In this document: positions 1 to 7,506 of the stretch, in pieces
Numbering within the stretch: position 1 is the stretch's first letter
Layout: each line of letters opens with the position of its first letter
Assembly: GCA_023435325.1 (NCBI GenBank)
Contig: JAEYRT010000062.1
Coordinates: 1 to 11,136, forward strand
Source of the DNA: Pseudomonadota bacterium
GTDB lineage: Bacteria > Pseudomonadota > Gammaproteobacteria > Burkholderiales > Burkholderiaceae_C
Direction: 5' to 3'
Length of the DNA stretch: 11,136 bases
Made by a program: the position numbers and the translations under genes
Notes under the pieces: model-generated
What the model saw: the letters and a program-made list of their open reading frames with translations, nothing else
What the model was told of the DNA's origin: nothing
Databases searched by the model: none

Positions 1-497
1 GGCAGCCCCAAGGACGGGTGCTGGTCTACCCCTCGCCCGAAGCTGCTGCGCCGCCTCTTCATCCCGGGCATGCCAAAGCAACCGGCCCGGCAACGTCTTC
101 CCAGGGCAATGCCATGGAAAATTTCGACGTACGCAGCTACCAGCGCGGGGACCCCATGCACAACGTGGCGTGGAAAAAAACCGCCTCCGCCCTGGCCACA
201 GGCAGCGGAAATCTGGTCGTGCGCGAAGAGAAGGCGCGCCATCACACTCCCAGCCTGTGGCTACAAGCCCATGACACGGGCCTGATCGATACCGAGGCGC
301 AAATCATGCGTCTGACTGCCTGGGTATTGCAGACACATGCACAGCAATGCTCATGGGGCCTGCAGTTGCCCAGCGGAAAGCGGATTGCGCCAGCTACGGG
401 AACAGCGCATCTACACACCTGTCTGGCTGCGCTGGCAGTGGATGGCACATCTTTGCCGCTTGACTCATCCAAGCCGCTCACAGGGCTTGATGGATAA
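1..497 (+). CDS. DUF58 domain protein, C-terminal part (5' end outside window)
   Basis: The reading frame is open from the window edge (codons in phase from base 3) to a TAA at 495-497, so only about 164 C-terminal residues are present. The diagnostic stretch is FDVRSYQRGDPMHNVAWKKT, which fits the DUF58 signature (R-x-Y-x-x-G-D, then a W-K pair). The preceding RVLVYP is also usual for DUF58 proteins. GTG at 18 opens a shorter frame but is an internal valine codon. In this family the gene usually sits between a MoxR-type AAA ATPase and a TgpA transglutaminase. The downstream neighbour fits that; a MoxR gene upstream is inferred only. The molecular function is unknown, though a role in envelope or complex assembly with MoxR is commonly proposed. 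The stop lies 8 bases inside the next gene, so the two are probably co-translated. Confidence 0.85.
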   Translation, partial: QPQGRVLVYPSPEAAAPPLHPGHAKATGPATSSQGNAMENFDVRSYQRGDPMHNVAWKKTASALATGSGNLVVREEKARHHTPSLWLQAHDTGLIDTEAQIMRLTAWVLQTHAQQCSWGLQLPSGKRIAPATGTAHLHTCLAALAVDGTSLPLDSSKPLTGLDG

Positions 498-2544
498 GCG
501 CTTGCAGGCACCCCACATGTCCAGTCCGCCGCCTCCCACCTTGCCACGCGAAACCCGGGACACCTTGTTCATCCTGGGTGTGGTGGCGCTGGTCCTGCTT
601 CCGCAAGTCACGTATCTGCCGCTGTGGGCCAGCGCACTGACATTGAGTCTGCTGGGCTGGCGCTTCTGGCTGGCACACCGCAACAAGAGCCTGCCCGGCA
701 AATGGCCACGGACCGCCTTGCTGGCGCTGGCCGTCGGCAGCACGCTCATGGAATACCGCTCCATCGTCGGCCTCGAGGCCGGTGTGGCGTTGCTCGTGCT
801 ATTGCTGGCACTCAAGACCCTGGAGATGCGCGCACGGCGGGATGCCATGGTGATTTTCTTCCTGTGTTTTTTCACGCTGCTCACCCTGTTTTTGCGTTCG
901 CAATCCTTGTCGATGGCAATGGTCATATTGCTGGCGCTCTGGGGCTTGCTGGCAGCCTTGGTCAATGCCCACATGCCTGCAGGCTACCCCAGCCTTCGGC
1001 AACTGCTGCGCACCTCTGGACTGCTCATCGTGCTGGGCACCCCTGTCATGGTGCTGCTGTTCCTGGGTTTTCCGCGTTGGCTGCCGTTTTGGGGGCTTCC
1101 CAGCCAGGAACTTCAGGGCCGCACAGGCCTGTCCAGCGAAATCGCCGTGGGCCAGGTGGCCGAGCTCGCCCACCAGCGCAGCGTGGCCATGCGGGTACGC
1201 TTTGACGCCGCCGATGGCAGCACGCCGCCCCAGCGCTTGCTGTACTTCCGCGGACCGGTGCTGAGCGAATTTGATGGCCGCCACTGGAAAGCACAAAAGA
1301 CAAATGCCCCTGGGCGTTTTCTGTCAGGCAATGCCCAGCCTGCCACAGGCTCGGCCCAACCTGTCGGCTATGAAGTGTTTCTGGAGCCCCACCAGCAACG
1401 CTGGCTACTCACACTGGAAGCCACGCTAACGCCGCCCGAAACGGCAGCACACCAACTGCAACCCAGCGCAGATCTGCAGTGGCTGGTGGCCCGCCCCGTT
1501 CAGGAAAAGCTGCGCTACAGGGCACAAGCCCATTTGCATTACATCTATGGCCAGTCACTGAATGAGCAGCAGCGCAGCACCCACTTGCTTTTGCCCCAGG
1601 GACTGAATCCACGCACCCTCGCCTGGGCACGGCAGCTGCGTACGCAATACGGCAGCGATGACACGGCCATCATCCAGGCCGCCTTGACACACCTGCGCCA
1701 GGGCAGTTACGTGTACACACTGCAGCCAGGCACCATCAGCAGCCCGCACACGGCTGACGATTTCTGGTTCGACAGACAACGGGGCTTTTGCGAGCATATT
1801 GCCTCAGCATTCGCCGTGCTGATGCGCGCTGCAGGCATACCGGCGCGCCTTGTCGCTGGCTACCAGGGAGGTGAACGCAATCCCGTGGACGGTCTGTGGA
1901 CCGTGCGCCAAAGCGATGCCCATGCCTGGACCGAGGTCTGGCTGCCCCGTGAAGGCTGGATGCGCATCGATCCGACCTCTGCGATCGCCCCTGCGCGTGC
2001 GGAGCTGCTGCAACAACTGCCAGCATCCGACAGTTTGCTGGACAAGACCGTCACGCAGGTCTTTGGCCAACAGATGCTGCAGCGCCTGCGCGCCAGCTGG
2101 GAAGCCATAGACCATCGCTGGAACGATGGGGTATTGAACTATTCCCCCACCAGTCAGGACCACACCATGCAGCGTCTGGCCCCCCTGCGCTGGAATGCCG
2201 CCACGGCAGTGGTCTGGTTTGGCAGTCTGGTGGTTGCCATGCTGTGCGGATTCGTGTGGTGGTACTGGCGGCGTCAGCGTCAGCCAGACCCCTGGCTGCG
2301 GTTGATGGTGCAGGCACGCCGCCAATTGCGGCGCGTCGGCATTGTCCATGCAGACAGCCTGGGGTTGCAGACGCTGGCCCGCACTGCCCAAGCACAATGG
2401 GGGGATGAATCACAGCCCTTGCAACAATGGCTGCTACAGATGGAACAATGGCGCTATGCACCGCATGGCCCGCAGACTCCGACTTTGGCCTCTTTGCGGC
2501 GCCAATACCGCGCATTGAAATGGCCTCGCCCCCGCTCTCCATGA
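490..2544 (+). CDS. tgpA: TgpA-type membrane transglutaminase-like protein (DUF3488 / transglutaminase core / DUF4129-like)
   Basis: This 684-residue inner-membrane protein has the TgpA architecture. About six hydrophobic segments fill residues 25-200. A periplasmic region follows, with the family-typical YFRGPVLSEFDGRHW. The transglutaminase core carries a complete Cys-His-Asp triad: C434 in GFCEHIASAF, H478 in DAHAWTEVW and D494 in MRIDPT. A further membrane segment lies at about 568-592, then a basic cytoplasmic tail resembling DUF4129. Family knowledge: Pseudomonas TgpA is an essential envelope protein whose substrate is unsettled. The frame stays open upstream to 337, but that part overlaps the DUF58 frame. 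I chose ATG 490 because it overlaps the DUF58 stop by 8 bases, with a weak AGGG just upstream; ATG 517 is the alternative. The gene's own stop overlaps the mltB start as ATGA. No key residue is missing. Confidence 0.9.
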   Translation: MDKRLQAPHMSSPPPPTLPRETRDTLFILGVVALVLLPQVTYLPLWASALTLSLLGWRFWLAHRNKSLPGKWPRTALLALAVGSTLMEYRSIVGLEAGVALLVLLLALKTLEMRARRDAMVIFFLCFFTLLTLFLRSQSLSMAMVILLALWGLLAALVNAHMPAGYPSLRQLLRTSGLLIVLGTPVMVLLFLGFPRWLPFWGLPSQELQGRTGLSSEIAVGQVAELAHQRSVAMRVRFDAADGSTPPQRLLYFRGPVLSEFDGRHWKAQKTNAPGRFLSGNAQPATGSAQPVGYEVFLEPHQQRWLLTLEATLTPPETAAHQLQPSADLQWLVARPVQEKLRYRAQAHLHYIYGQSLNEQQRSTHLLLPQGLNPRTLAWARQLRTQYGSDDTAIIQAALTHLRQGSYVYTLQPGTISSPHTADDFWFDRQRGFCEHIASAFAVLMRAAGIPARLVAGYQGGERNPVDGLWTVRQSDAHAWTEVWLPREGWMRIDPTSAIAPARAELLQQLPASDSLLDKTVTQVFGQQMLQRLRASWEAIDHRWNDGVLNYSPTSQDHTMQRLAPLRWNAATAVVWFGSLVVAMLCGFVWWYWRRQRQPDPWLRLMVQARRQLRRVGIVHADSLGLQTLARTAQAQWGDESQPLQQWLLQMEQWRYAPHGPQTPTLASLRRQYRALKWPRPRSP

Positions 2545-3698
2545 AACGCCTGCTCTCCCCTTTGCTTTTGCTTGTATTGGCCACTGGTTGCGCCACCCAC
2601 CGGCCTGCCGATGCCCAAAGCAGCAAATCCGCACAAAAACGTACCTACAGCACCCCCTATGCGCAACGCGCCGATGCCCAGCAATGGGCACAGGATGTGG
2701 CACAACGCACAGGGCTGGATATCGCGTGGATACAGGCGCAGCTGGCACAGGCGCAGTTCCTGCCTCAGGTGCCACGGCTGATGACCCCTGCCCCCCAAAC
2801 CCGCACCACGGCACGTGATTGGGGCGACTACCGCCGCCGCTTCATTGACCCCATACGCATTCAGGCCGGCGTGCGTTTCTGGTCCCAGAATACGGACGCT
2901 CTGGCACGTGCGCAGGAAATGTTCGGTGTGCCACCGGAAATGGTGGTGGGCATCATTGGCGTGGAAACCATCTATGGGCGCCACATGGGCAACTTGCGGG
3001 TGCTCGACAGCCTGGCGACGCTGGCCTTTGATTTCCCGCAAGCCCATCCGCGCGCAGCGGAGCGCCAGCGTTATTTCCGGGGCGAGCTTGAGCAGTTCCT
3101 GTTGATGATGCACAGCGCCGGCACGCCCAGCACACAACCCCGTGGCAGTTATGCAGGTGCGATGGGACTGGGACAGTTCATGCCCACCAGCTGGGCAAAA
3201 TGGGCGATCGATTTCGATGGTGATGGCCGTATTGATCTGTTCAACAGTGCCGCCGATGCGATCGGCTCCGTGGCCAACTACTTCAAGTCGCATGGATGGG
3301 TACCCGGACAGCCTGTGTGGTACCCCGCTCTGTTCAATACCGACAGCTTGGACTTGAACACGCTTTTAGCGCCAGACATCCTGCCCAGCTTTACGGCAAC
3401 CCAGATGGCTGGTCTGGGTGTGGTGCCGGCCAATGGCATGGACCACCCAGGCTTGCTCGCGCTGATTGAACTCAAGAACGGTGAAGCTGCACCCAGCTAT
3501 GTGGTGGGCACGCAAAACTTCTACACCATCACACGCTACAACTGGTCCAGCTACTACGCCATGGCGGTACACGATCTGGGTCAGGAAGTGGCGGCCGCAC
3601 GGCAAGGCACCCAGCCTCAGATAGCGCAGCCGGTGACGCTGCCCCGCTTCACGCAGCCATCTGCAGAGCCTGACAGCCCCACGCAAAACCAACCCTGA
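2541..3698 (+). CDS. mltB: Membrane-bound lytic murein transglycosylase B (MltB/Slt35 family lipoprotein)
   Basis: This 385-residue enzyme should cleave the MurNAc-GlcNAc bond of peptidoglycan, forming 1,6-anhydro-muropeptides. The start is a basic-hydrophobic signal ending ATGC, with the putative lipidated cysteine at C17, so it is probably an outer-membrane lipoprotein. The catalytic glutamate is E142 in GVETIYGRHMGN. SYAGAMGLGQFMPTSW follows, which is typical of the family. DFDGDGRIDL (D224, D226, D228, D232) matches the EF-hand-like calcium site known from E. coli Slt35. NFYTITRYNWSSYYAMAV closes the domain. After about residue 355 the tail is Gln/Pro-rich and probably disordered. ATG 2541 forms ATGA with the tgpA stop. 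An in-frame start further upstream (2427) lies inside tgpA and would bury the signal peptide, so I rejected it. A distinct SD is not obvious, which fits translational coupling. Confidence 0.93.
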   Translation: MKRLLSPLLLLVLATGCATHRPADAQSSKSAQKRTYSTPYAQRADAQQWAQDVAQRTGLDIAWIQAQLAQAQFLPQVPRLMTPAPQTRTTARDWGDYRRRFIDPIRIQAGVRFWSQNTDALARAQEMFGVPPEMVVGIIGVETIYGRHMGNLRVLDSLATLAFDFPQAHPRAAERQRYFRGELEQFLLMMHSAGTPSTQPRGSYAGAMGLGQFMPTSWAKWAIDFDGDGRIDLFNSAADAIGSVANYFKSHGWVPGQPVWYPALFNTDSLDLNTLLAPDILPSFTATQMAGLGVVPANGMDHPGLLALIELKNGEAAPSYVVGTQNFYTITRYNWSSYYAMAVHDLGQEVAAARQGTQPQIAQPVTLPRFTQPSAEPDSPTQNQP

Positions 3699-3709
3699 TT
3701 GGATGACAA

Positions 3710-3722
3710 GCGGGTAATCCGC
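3710..3722 (+). repeat. Small inverted repeat after mltB
   Basis: GCGG-GTAAT-CCGC lies 12 bases after the mltB stop. A related GGCGGTAATTCCC follows at about 3729-3741, so the GCGGTAAT core is nearly repeated. The stem is only 4 bp and has no T-tract, so it is a weak structure at best. The 125-base gap between mltB and the receptor gene holds nothing else I can name apart from the receptor's ribosome binding site. Confidence 0.25.
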
Positions 3723-3810
3723 AGGTTTGGCGGTAATTCCCAAGGGGGATGGCACCAGTTGGCACAAGGGCGCGGCAGGCGCAGTCTGGAGCGCTTGTTG
3801 TAACGCCTTC

Positions 3811-3817
3811 AAAGGAG
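3811..3817 (+). promoter_or_regulatory. Ribosome binding site of the LivK-type receptor gene
   Basis: AAAGGAG lies 6 bases before ATG 3824. It fixes the start at the signal peptide, rather than at an in-frame start upstream at 3749. Confidence 0.7.
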
Positions 3818-3823
3818 TGTTCC

Positions 3824-5032
3824 ATGCGTCTGGCCCTGCGCCCCCTCACCCTTGCTTTATGTGCCCTTGGCTTTGGTAGCTTGTCTGTTCACGCCCAGAA
3901 CAAAGAACCGGATGTGGTCAAAATCGGCTTCATCACCGACATGTCCAGCCTCTATGCCGACGTCGAAGGCAAACATGGTGCCACCGCCATCCAGATGGCC
4001 ATTGATGACTTTGGCGGCAAGGTGCTGGGCAAGCCCATTGAACTGCTGACCACTGACCACCAGAACAAGGCGGACATCGCCGCCGGCAAGGCACGCGAGT
4101 GGATCGATCAGCAAAACATCAGTCTGGTGTTCGGCGGCACCAATTCCGCCGCTGCCCTCGCCATGGCCAAGGTGGCCACAGAGAAAAAACGCATTTTTGT
4201 GGACAACGGCGCCGGCACTTCTGCGCTGACCAATGAACAGTGCAGCCCTTACGTGGTGCACTATGCATTCGACACTGTGGCCCTGGCCAAGGGCACAGGC
4301 AAGGCAGTGGTGGAAAACGGTGGCAAGAGCTGGTTCTTCCTGACTGCCGACTATGCCTTCGGCCACGCACTCGAGGCCGACACCACCCGGATCGTGCAGG
4401 CCAATGGCGGCACCGTGGTGGGTTCGGTCAAGACGCCGCTGAATGCCAGCGATTTCTCCAGTTTCATGCTGCAGGCCCAGAATTCCAAGGCCCAAATCCT
4501 GGGCCTTGCCAATGCAGGCGGCGATACGGTCAACTCCATCAAGGCTGCACGCGAATTCGGCGTCACCAAGAACATGAAGCTCGCGGGTCTGCTGATTTTC
4601 TTCTCGGACATCCATAGCCTGGGAGTTAAAAACACCGAAGGCATGCAGTTCACCACCAGTTGGTACTGGGACCTGAACGACGAAACGCGCCAATTCGCCG
4701 ATCGCTTCATGGAAAAGACCAAGCGCCGCCCCAGCGAGATCCAGGCTGCCGACTACTCTGCCACCATGACTTGGCTGCAGGCCGTGGAACGTGCGGGCAC
4801 GCTGGATGCCGACAAGGTCATGGCCGAGTGGAAGGGCAAGCCCATCAAGGACTTTTTCGGCGAGGGCGTGATCCGTCCAGACGGCCGTTATGCCCATGAC
4901 ATGTACCTGATGGAAGTGAAGTCACCCGCCGAATCCAAAGGCACCTGGGATTACTACAAACTCGTCAAGAAACTTCCGGCGGACCAGGTCTGGACCACCA
5001 AGGAAGAAAGCAAGTGCCAGTACTGGAAATAG
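3824..5032 (+). CDS. Periplasmic ABC-transporter receptor, Leu/Ile/Val-binding (type I) family
   Basis: The product is a 402-residue secreted binding protein. A signal peptide (MRLALRPLTLALCALGFGSL...) ends at about residue 24 in SVHA|QN. The mature start, VVKIGFITDMSSLYADVEGK, is the classic opening of LivJ/LivK-like receptors, followed by AIQMAIDDFGG and LTTDHQNKADIAAGKAREW. C140 (EQCSPYVV) and C398 (SKCQYWK, near the C-terminus) are the only cysteines in the mature protein and may form a disulfide. Ligand: unknown; this subgroup often binds amino acids or aromatic and other organic acids. No LivH/M/G/F genes adjoin it: mltB is upstream and lrgA is 436 bases downstream. It therefore either serves a transporter encoded elsewhere or is an orphan. 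It has its own strong RBS and a hairpin cluster after its stop, so it is probably transcribed alone. Confidence 0.9.
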   Translation: MRLALRPLTLALCALGFGSLSVHAQNKEPDVVKIGFITDMSSLYADVEGKHGATAIQMAIDDFGGKVLGKPIELLTTDHQNKADIAAGKAREWIDQQNISLVFGGTNSAAALAMAKVATEKKRIFVDNGAGTSALTNEQCSPYVVHYAFDTVALAKGTGKAVVENGGKSWFFLTADYAFGHALEADTTRIVQANGGTVVGSVKTPLNASDFSSFMLQAQNSKAQILGLANAGGDTVNSIKAAREFGVTKNMKLAGLLIFFSDIHSLGVKNTEGMQFTTSWYWDLNDETRQFADRFMEKTKRRPSEIQAADYSATMTWLQAVERAGTLDADKVMAEWKGKPIKDFFGEGVIRPDGRYAHDMYLMEVKSPAESKGTWDYYKLVKKLPADQVWTTKEESKCQYWK

Positions 5033-5037
5033 CCCGT

Positions 5038-5094
5038 CAGCCCCAGGGCTGAAGCACATCACCCTGGGAACGCGCAGCCCTGATCCAGGGCTGC
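5038..5094 (+). terminator. GC-rich hairpin cluster after the receptor gene, possible terminator
   Basis: Three stems lie just after the stop. The first is CAGCCC/GGGCTG at about 5038-5051. The second is CCCAGGG (5042-5048) pairing with CCCTGGG (5062-5068). The third is a perfect 9-bp stem GCAGCCCTG-ATC-CAGGGCTGC at 5074-5094. The first two share bases and cannot form together. No T-tract follows, so this is not a textbook intrinsic terminator. Its position suggests 3'-end protection or factor-dependent termination. Confidence 0.45.
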
Positions 5095-5298
5095 AGAGAT
5101 AGGAATGGGTCTGCGTTGCGTGAGGCTGGGGCGCCTGTGGCGCCGCAGTCCTCACCCCCTTGGTTTACCTGCCACAGGTGCAAGCCGTGCTTGGCAAGCA
5201 AGTAAGTACAAACCCTGACTTCTCCACGAAACCTCTGGACAAAGCTGTGGACAAGTTTTTCGATCAACGGGATGGGCTTTGCTAAGCCATTGTTTTCA

Positions 5299-5325
5299 TT
5301 GACAAGCATTTACCTTGCCTAGAAA
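5299..5325 (+). promoter_or_regulatory. Candidate lrgAB promoter
   Basis: A perfect -35 hexamer TTGACA lies at 5299-5304. The best -10 is TAGAAA at 5320-5325 (4 of 6 matches), but the 15-base spacer is short. The -10 overlaps the inverted repeat at 5315-5333, which would let a bound regulator control it. The -10 and spacing are weak, and the resulting leader would be about 140 bases. Confidence 0.3.
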
Positions 5326-5333
5326 GCAGGCAA
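5315..5333. repeat. Inverted repeat TTGCCT-N7-AGGCAA upstream of lrgA
   Basis: These are perfect 6-bp arms around AGAAAGC. A second arrangement of the same words, GGCAA-N11-TTGCC, lies at 5404-5424. Both contain AAAGCAGGCA. The spacing resembles operators of LysR-type or other dimeric regulators, but which regulator binds is unknown. Confidence 0.4.
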
Positions 5334-5468
5334 TTCTTAAAAAACATAGCTGTCAGTGCTTGTTGCGCAAGCCTTGGCAAGCAAAAACATTCACAGTCAC
5401 TTGGGCAACAAAGCAGGCATTGCCAAATTGGGGATAGCTCCTAGACTTGGCGCCCGTTGTCATTGTGG

Positions 5469-5852
5469 ATGTTTGCCATGCTTTACGCCCTTGCGGCTTT
5501 GTTTGCGTTTCAGTTGGTGGGAGAAGCCATCGTGCGGTGGTTTGACCTTCCCTTCCCCGGCGCCTTGCTCGGTGCCTTGCTGCTGCTGATCGGTCTGCTC
5601 TGTCACGGCAGGTTGCCCAAGGCGCTAGAGCAGACTTCACAAGTGCTGCTGCAAAACATGATGCTGCTGTTCATCCCGACGATTGCGGGCGTGATGCTGC
5701 ACTTTGACCGCATTGCCAAGGAATGGCAGCCATTTCTGATTGCCGGTGTGGCCGGCGCTGCCATCACTTTTCTGGTCACCGCCCTGACGTTCAAATGGAT
5801 GCTGGCACGTGAGCCCCAAGCGCCTGATGCCGAGCAGGAGCCCCGTCCATGA
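5469..5852 (+). CDS. lrgA: LrgA/CidA family membrane protein
   Basis: This is a small (127-residue) four-segment membrane protein of the holin-like CidA/LrgA family. Family marks are FQLVGE (residues 14-19), LPFPGALLGALLLL (27-40) and NMMLLFIPTIAGVM (63-76). A short charged C-terminal tail follows. In Staphylococcus, LrgA with LrgB modulates murein hydrolase activity. In Gram-negative bacteria the pair has been linked to export of small metabolites or to lysis, so the role here is uncertain. The start is ambiguous: ATG 5469 is used, and ATG 5478 has a weak GTGGA about 8 bases upstream and fits the family N-terminus. TTG 5457 is also possible, and a stop at 5442 bars anything earlier. The gene overlaps lrgB by ATGA. 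Confidence 0.85.
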   Translation: MFAMLYALAALFAFQLVGEAIVRWFDLPFPGALLGALLLLIGLLCHGRLPKALEQTSQVLLQNMMLLFIPTIAGVMLHFDRIAKEWQPFLIAGVAGAAITFLVTALTFKWMLAREPQAPDAEQEPRP

Positions 5853-6571
5853 ATGCTTTGCACGAGGTGTTGTCACAGCTGTCAAACAGCCATTTGCCTT
5901 GGCTGGTGCTGACCATGGCCGTCTATCTGGCCTCCATGGCGCTGTACAAGCGTTTTCAGTGCCATCCACTCCTGATTCCCGTATTCCCTTCGGTGGTCAT
6001 CATCGTCTGCGTGCTGCTGGCCACGGAGACCCCTTACGCCACCTACCAAGAAGGCGTGGAATGGCTGAACATCCTGATCGGCCCCGCCACCGTGGCACTG
6101 GCCATTCCTCTGTTCGCCCAGCGCGCGCGCATTGTGGCGCTGTGGCGACCGATTGCCGTGGCACTGACCGTGGGCTGCGTGGTGGCATTGTTCTCAGCCA
6201 TGGGCATTGCCTGGGCGCTGGGTGGCAGTTGGGAGACCCTCATCTCCCTGGCCCCCAAATCGGCCACGATTCCGATTGCGCTGCCCATGTCCGAGCGTTT
6301 TGGCGGCCTGCCATCGCTGGCTGCTGTGGCCGTCGCCGTCACGGGCATCAGCGGCTGCATGCTGGCACCGCTGCTGATGCGCCTGGTGCGCAGCCATGAT
6401 CCGGCCGTGGAAGGCTTCGCCCAGGGCCTCACCGCTCACGCCATTGGCACGGCGCGCTCCATCCAGATCAATCCCACGGCGGGTGCATTTGCAGCACTGG
6501 CCATGGGCTTGAACGGTGTGCTCACGGCGGTGCTGATGCCGTTTTGCGTGGCCATCTTTCAGCGGCTTTGA
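5849..6571 (+). CDS. lrgB: LrgB family membrane protein
   Basis: This 240-residue polytopic inner-membrane protein carries the LrgB signatures GPATVALAIPL (78-88), APKSATIPIA (135-144) and TAHAIGTARS (195-204). It is close to the usual length of about 230. It is the partner of LrgA, and the 4-base ATGA overlap at 5849-5852 indicates coupled translation. No LytST-like two-component genes adjoin the pair. The adjacent LysR gene is convergent, not divergent as cidR usually is, so it is probably not the regulator. The last 13 bases overlap the 3' end of that LysR gene on the other strand, leaving no room for a conventional terminator between them. Confidence 0.9.
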   Translation: MNALHEVLSQLSNSHLPWLVLTMAVYLASMALYKRFQCHPLLIPVFPSVVIIVCVLLATETPYATYQEGVEWLNILIGPATVALAIPLFAQRARIVALWRPIAVALTVGCVVALFSAMGIAWALGGSWETLISLAPKSATIPIALPMSERFGGLPSLAAVAVAVTGISGCMLAPLLMRLVRSHDPAVEGFAQGLTAHAIGTARSIQINPTAGAFAALAMGLNGVLTAVLMPFCVAIFQRL

Positions 6572-7506
6572 GCTTCCACCGTCTGTCGCGCCATGGTGTG
6601 CAGCCAGCGGGAGAAGGTATCCAGCACGGCTGGCGCTGGCGTTTGTGCGGGGGTGATGAAGTAATAGCCCCGCTCTCCGCGCAAGGGCTGGGCACAGGCC
6701 ACCACCAGCTCGCCCCGCGCCAGTTCGGCTTCGACCAGCATGGGGGGAATCAACGCCACCCCCATGCCATGCGTGGCCGCCACGGCCAGCATGGAAAACA
6801 ACTCATGGCGTGGACCATCCATGGCACGCGGGGCATCCACTCCCACGGACTGAAACCACTGCTGCCAGCCATGCGGTCGCGTACTTTGCTGTAGCAAGGG
6901 CAGATCCACCAGCGCCTGGGGCGCCAAAGGCTGCCAGGCACGGCCCAGGCCGCGCTGGGCCGTTTGATCTAAAAGGCGTGGACTGCACACGGGCACCACA
7001 TCTTCATCCATCAAATGCACGGCCTCGATGCCCGGCCAGTTGCGTACCTGCTCGGGCGTACCGGCGTACAGGGCAGCATCAAAGCCCGTGTCTGCAAACA
7101 AGAATGGGCGGGTTTGCACATCCATGTGCACGGTGATGTCGGGATGGGTTTTGGCCAGTTGCGGCAGACGTGGCATGAGCCAGCGCGTGGCAAAGGTGGG
7201 CACGGTGGCCAGCTTGATGGTGCCGCCCGTGCCCTGGTGGGCCATCAGGTCCAGCGTGTCGCGCTCCATGCCCAGCAGCCATTGGCGCACTTTGCGCGCA
7301 TAGGCATCGCCTGCGGGGGTCAGCGCCACGCCATGGCGCGTCCGGCGAAACAGCTCCACACCCACAAACGCTTCCAGCGCCATCACCTGCCGCGAGACAG
7401 CCCCTTGCGTCAGCGCCAGCTCCTGCGCAGCGCGGGTATAGCTTTCGTGGCGGGCGGCGGCCTCGAAGCAGGCCAGGGCTTGGGTGGAAGGGATAGAGCG
7501 GCGCAT
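6559..7506 (-). CDS. gcdR: LysR-type regulator, probably GcdR-like (glutarate catabolism)
   Basis: This 315-residue LysR-type regulator has its N-terminal winged HTH at about residues 6-65: ALACFEAAARHESYTRAAQE, then LTQGAVSRQVMALE and GVELFRRTRHGVALTPAG. The effector domain starts at about residue 92 with GTIKLATVPTFATRWLMPRL. It most resembles the GcvA/GcdR branch. It diverges from a glutaryl-CoA dehydrogenase gene, the arrangement in which GcdR activates gcdH. That assignment rests on context and general resemblance, not on a database search. ATG 7506 (MRRSIPST) was chosen because family members begin there. In-frame ATGs at 7539 and 7581 would add a Cys-rich stretch that looks like leader DNA. 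No clear SD precedes 7506. The gene is probably autoregulated from the shared intergenic region. Confidence 0.85.
   Translation of the reverse strand: MRRSIPSTQALACFEAAARHESYTRAAQELALTQGAVSRQVMALEAFVGVELFRRTRHGVALTPAGDAYARKVRQWLLGMERDTLDLMAHQGTGGTIKLATVPTFATRWLMPRLPQLAKTHPDITVHMDVQTRPFLFADTGFDAALYAGTPEQVRNWPGIEAVHLMDEDVVPVCSPRLLDQTAQRGLGRAWQPLAPQALVDLPLLQQSTRPHGWQQWFQSVGVDAPRAMDGPRHELFSMLAVAATHGMGVALIPPMLVEAELARGELVVACAQPLRGERGYYFITPAQTPAPAVLDTFSRWLHTMARQTVEAQSR

Larger units (their letters stand above)
5033..5468. other. 436-base non-coding region upstream of lrgA
   Basis: The first part holds the hairpin cluster at 5038-5094. The rest is clearly more AT-rich than the flanking genes. It contains ACCTG-CCA-CAGGT at 5167-5179, two TGGACAA words 12 bases apart (5236 and 5248), and two long-spaced direct repeats: CTTGGCAAGCAA at 5190 and 5373, and AAAGCAGGCA at 5323 and 5410. 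It also has six GGCAA/TTGCC words between 5193 and 5424. Open frames here on the minus strand run through the hairpin cluster and resemble no protein I know, so I call none of them. The region probably carries the lrgAB promoter and its control sites. Confidence 0.6.

Noticed and set aside
3857..4897. A 346-codon minus-strand open frame opposite the receptor gene
   Set aside because: It is long, but the plus strand carries an unmistakable periplasmic receptor, and the antisense product shows no family features.
5246..5254. DnaA-box-like sequence (TGTGGACAA, reverse TTGTCCACA) beside a second TGGACAA, considered as part of an origin
   Set aside because: It is one imperfect box with no further boxes and no dnaA, dnaN, gidA or rep gene nearby, so it is probably chance.
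5037..5309. A 90-codon open frame on the minus strand in the non-coding region, with AAGG a few bases before its ATG
   Set aside because: Its 3' half is translated from the GC-rich hairpin cluster, it has no recognisable domain, and the composition does not look coding.
6559..7506. The LysR gene as a CidR-type regulator of lrgAB
   Set aside because: It is convergent with lrgB and divergent from gcdH, and the palindromes lie on the gcdH side, so GcdR is the better reading.
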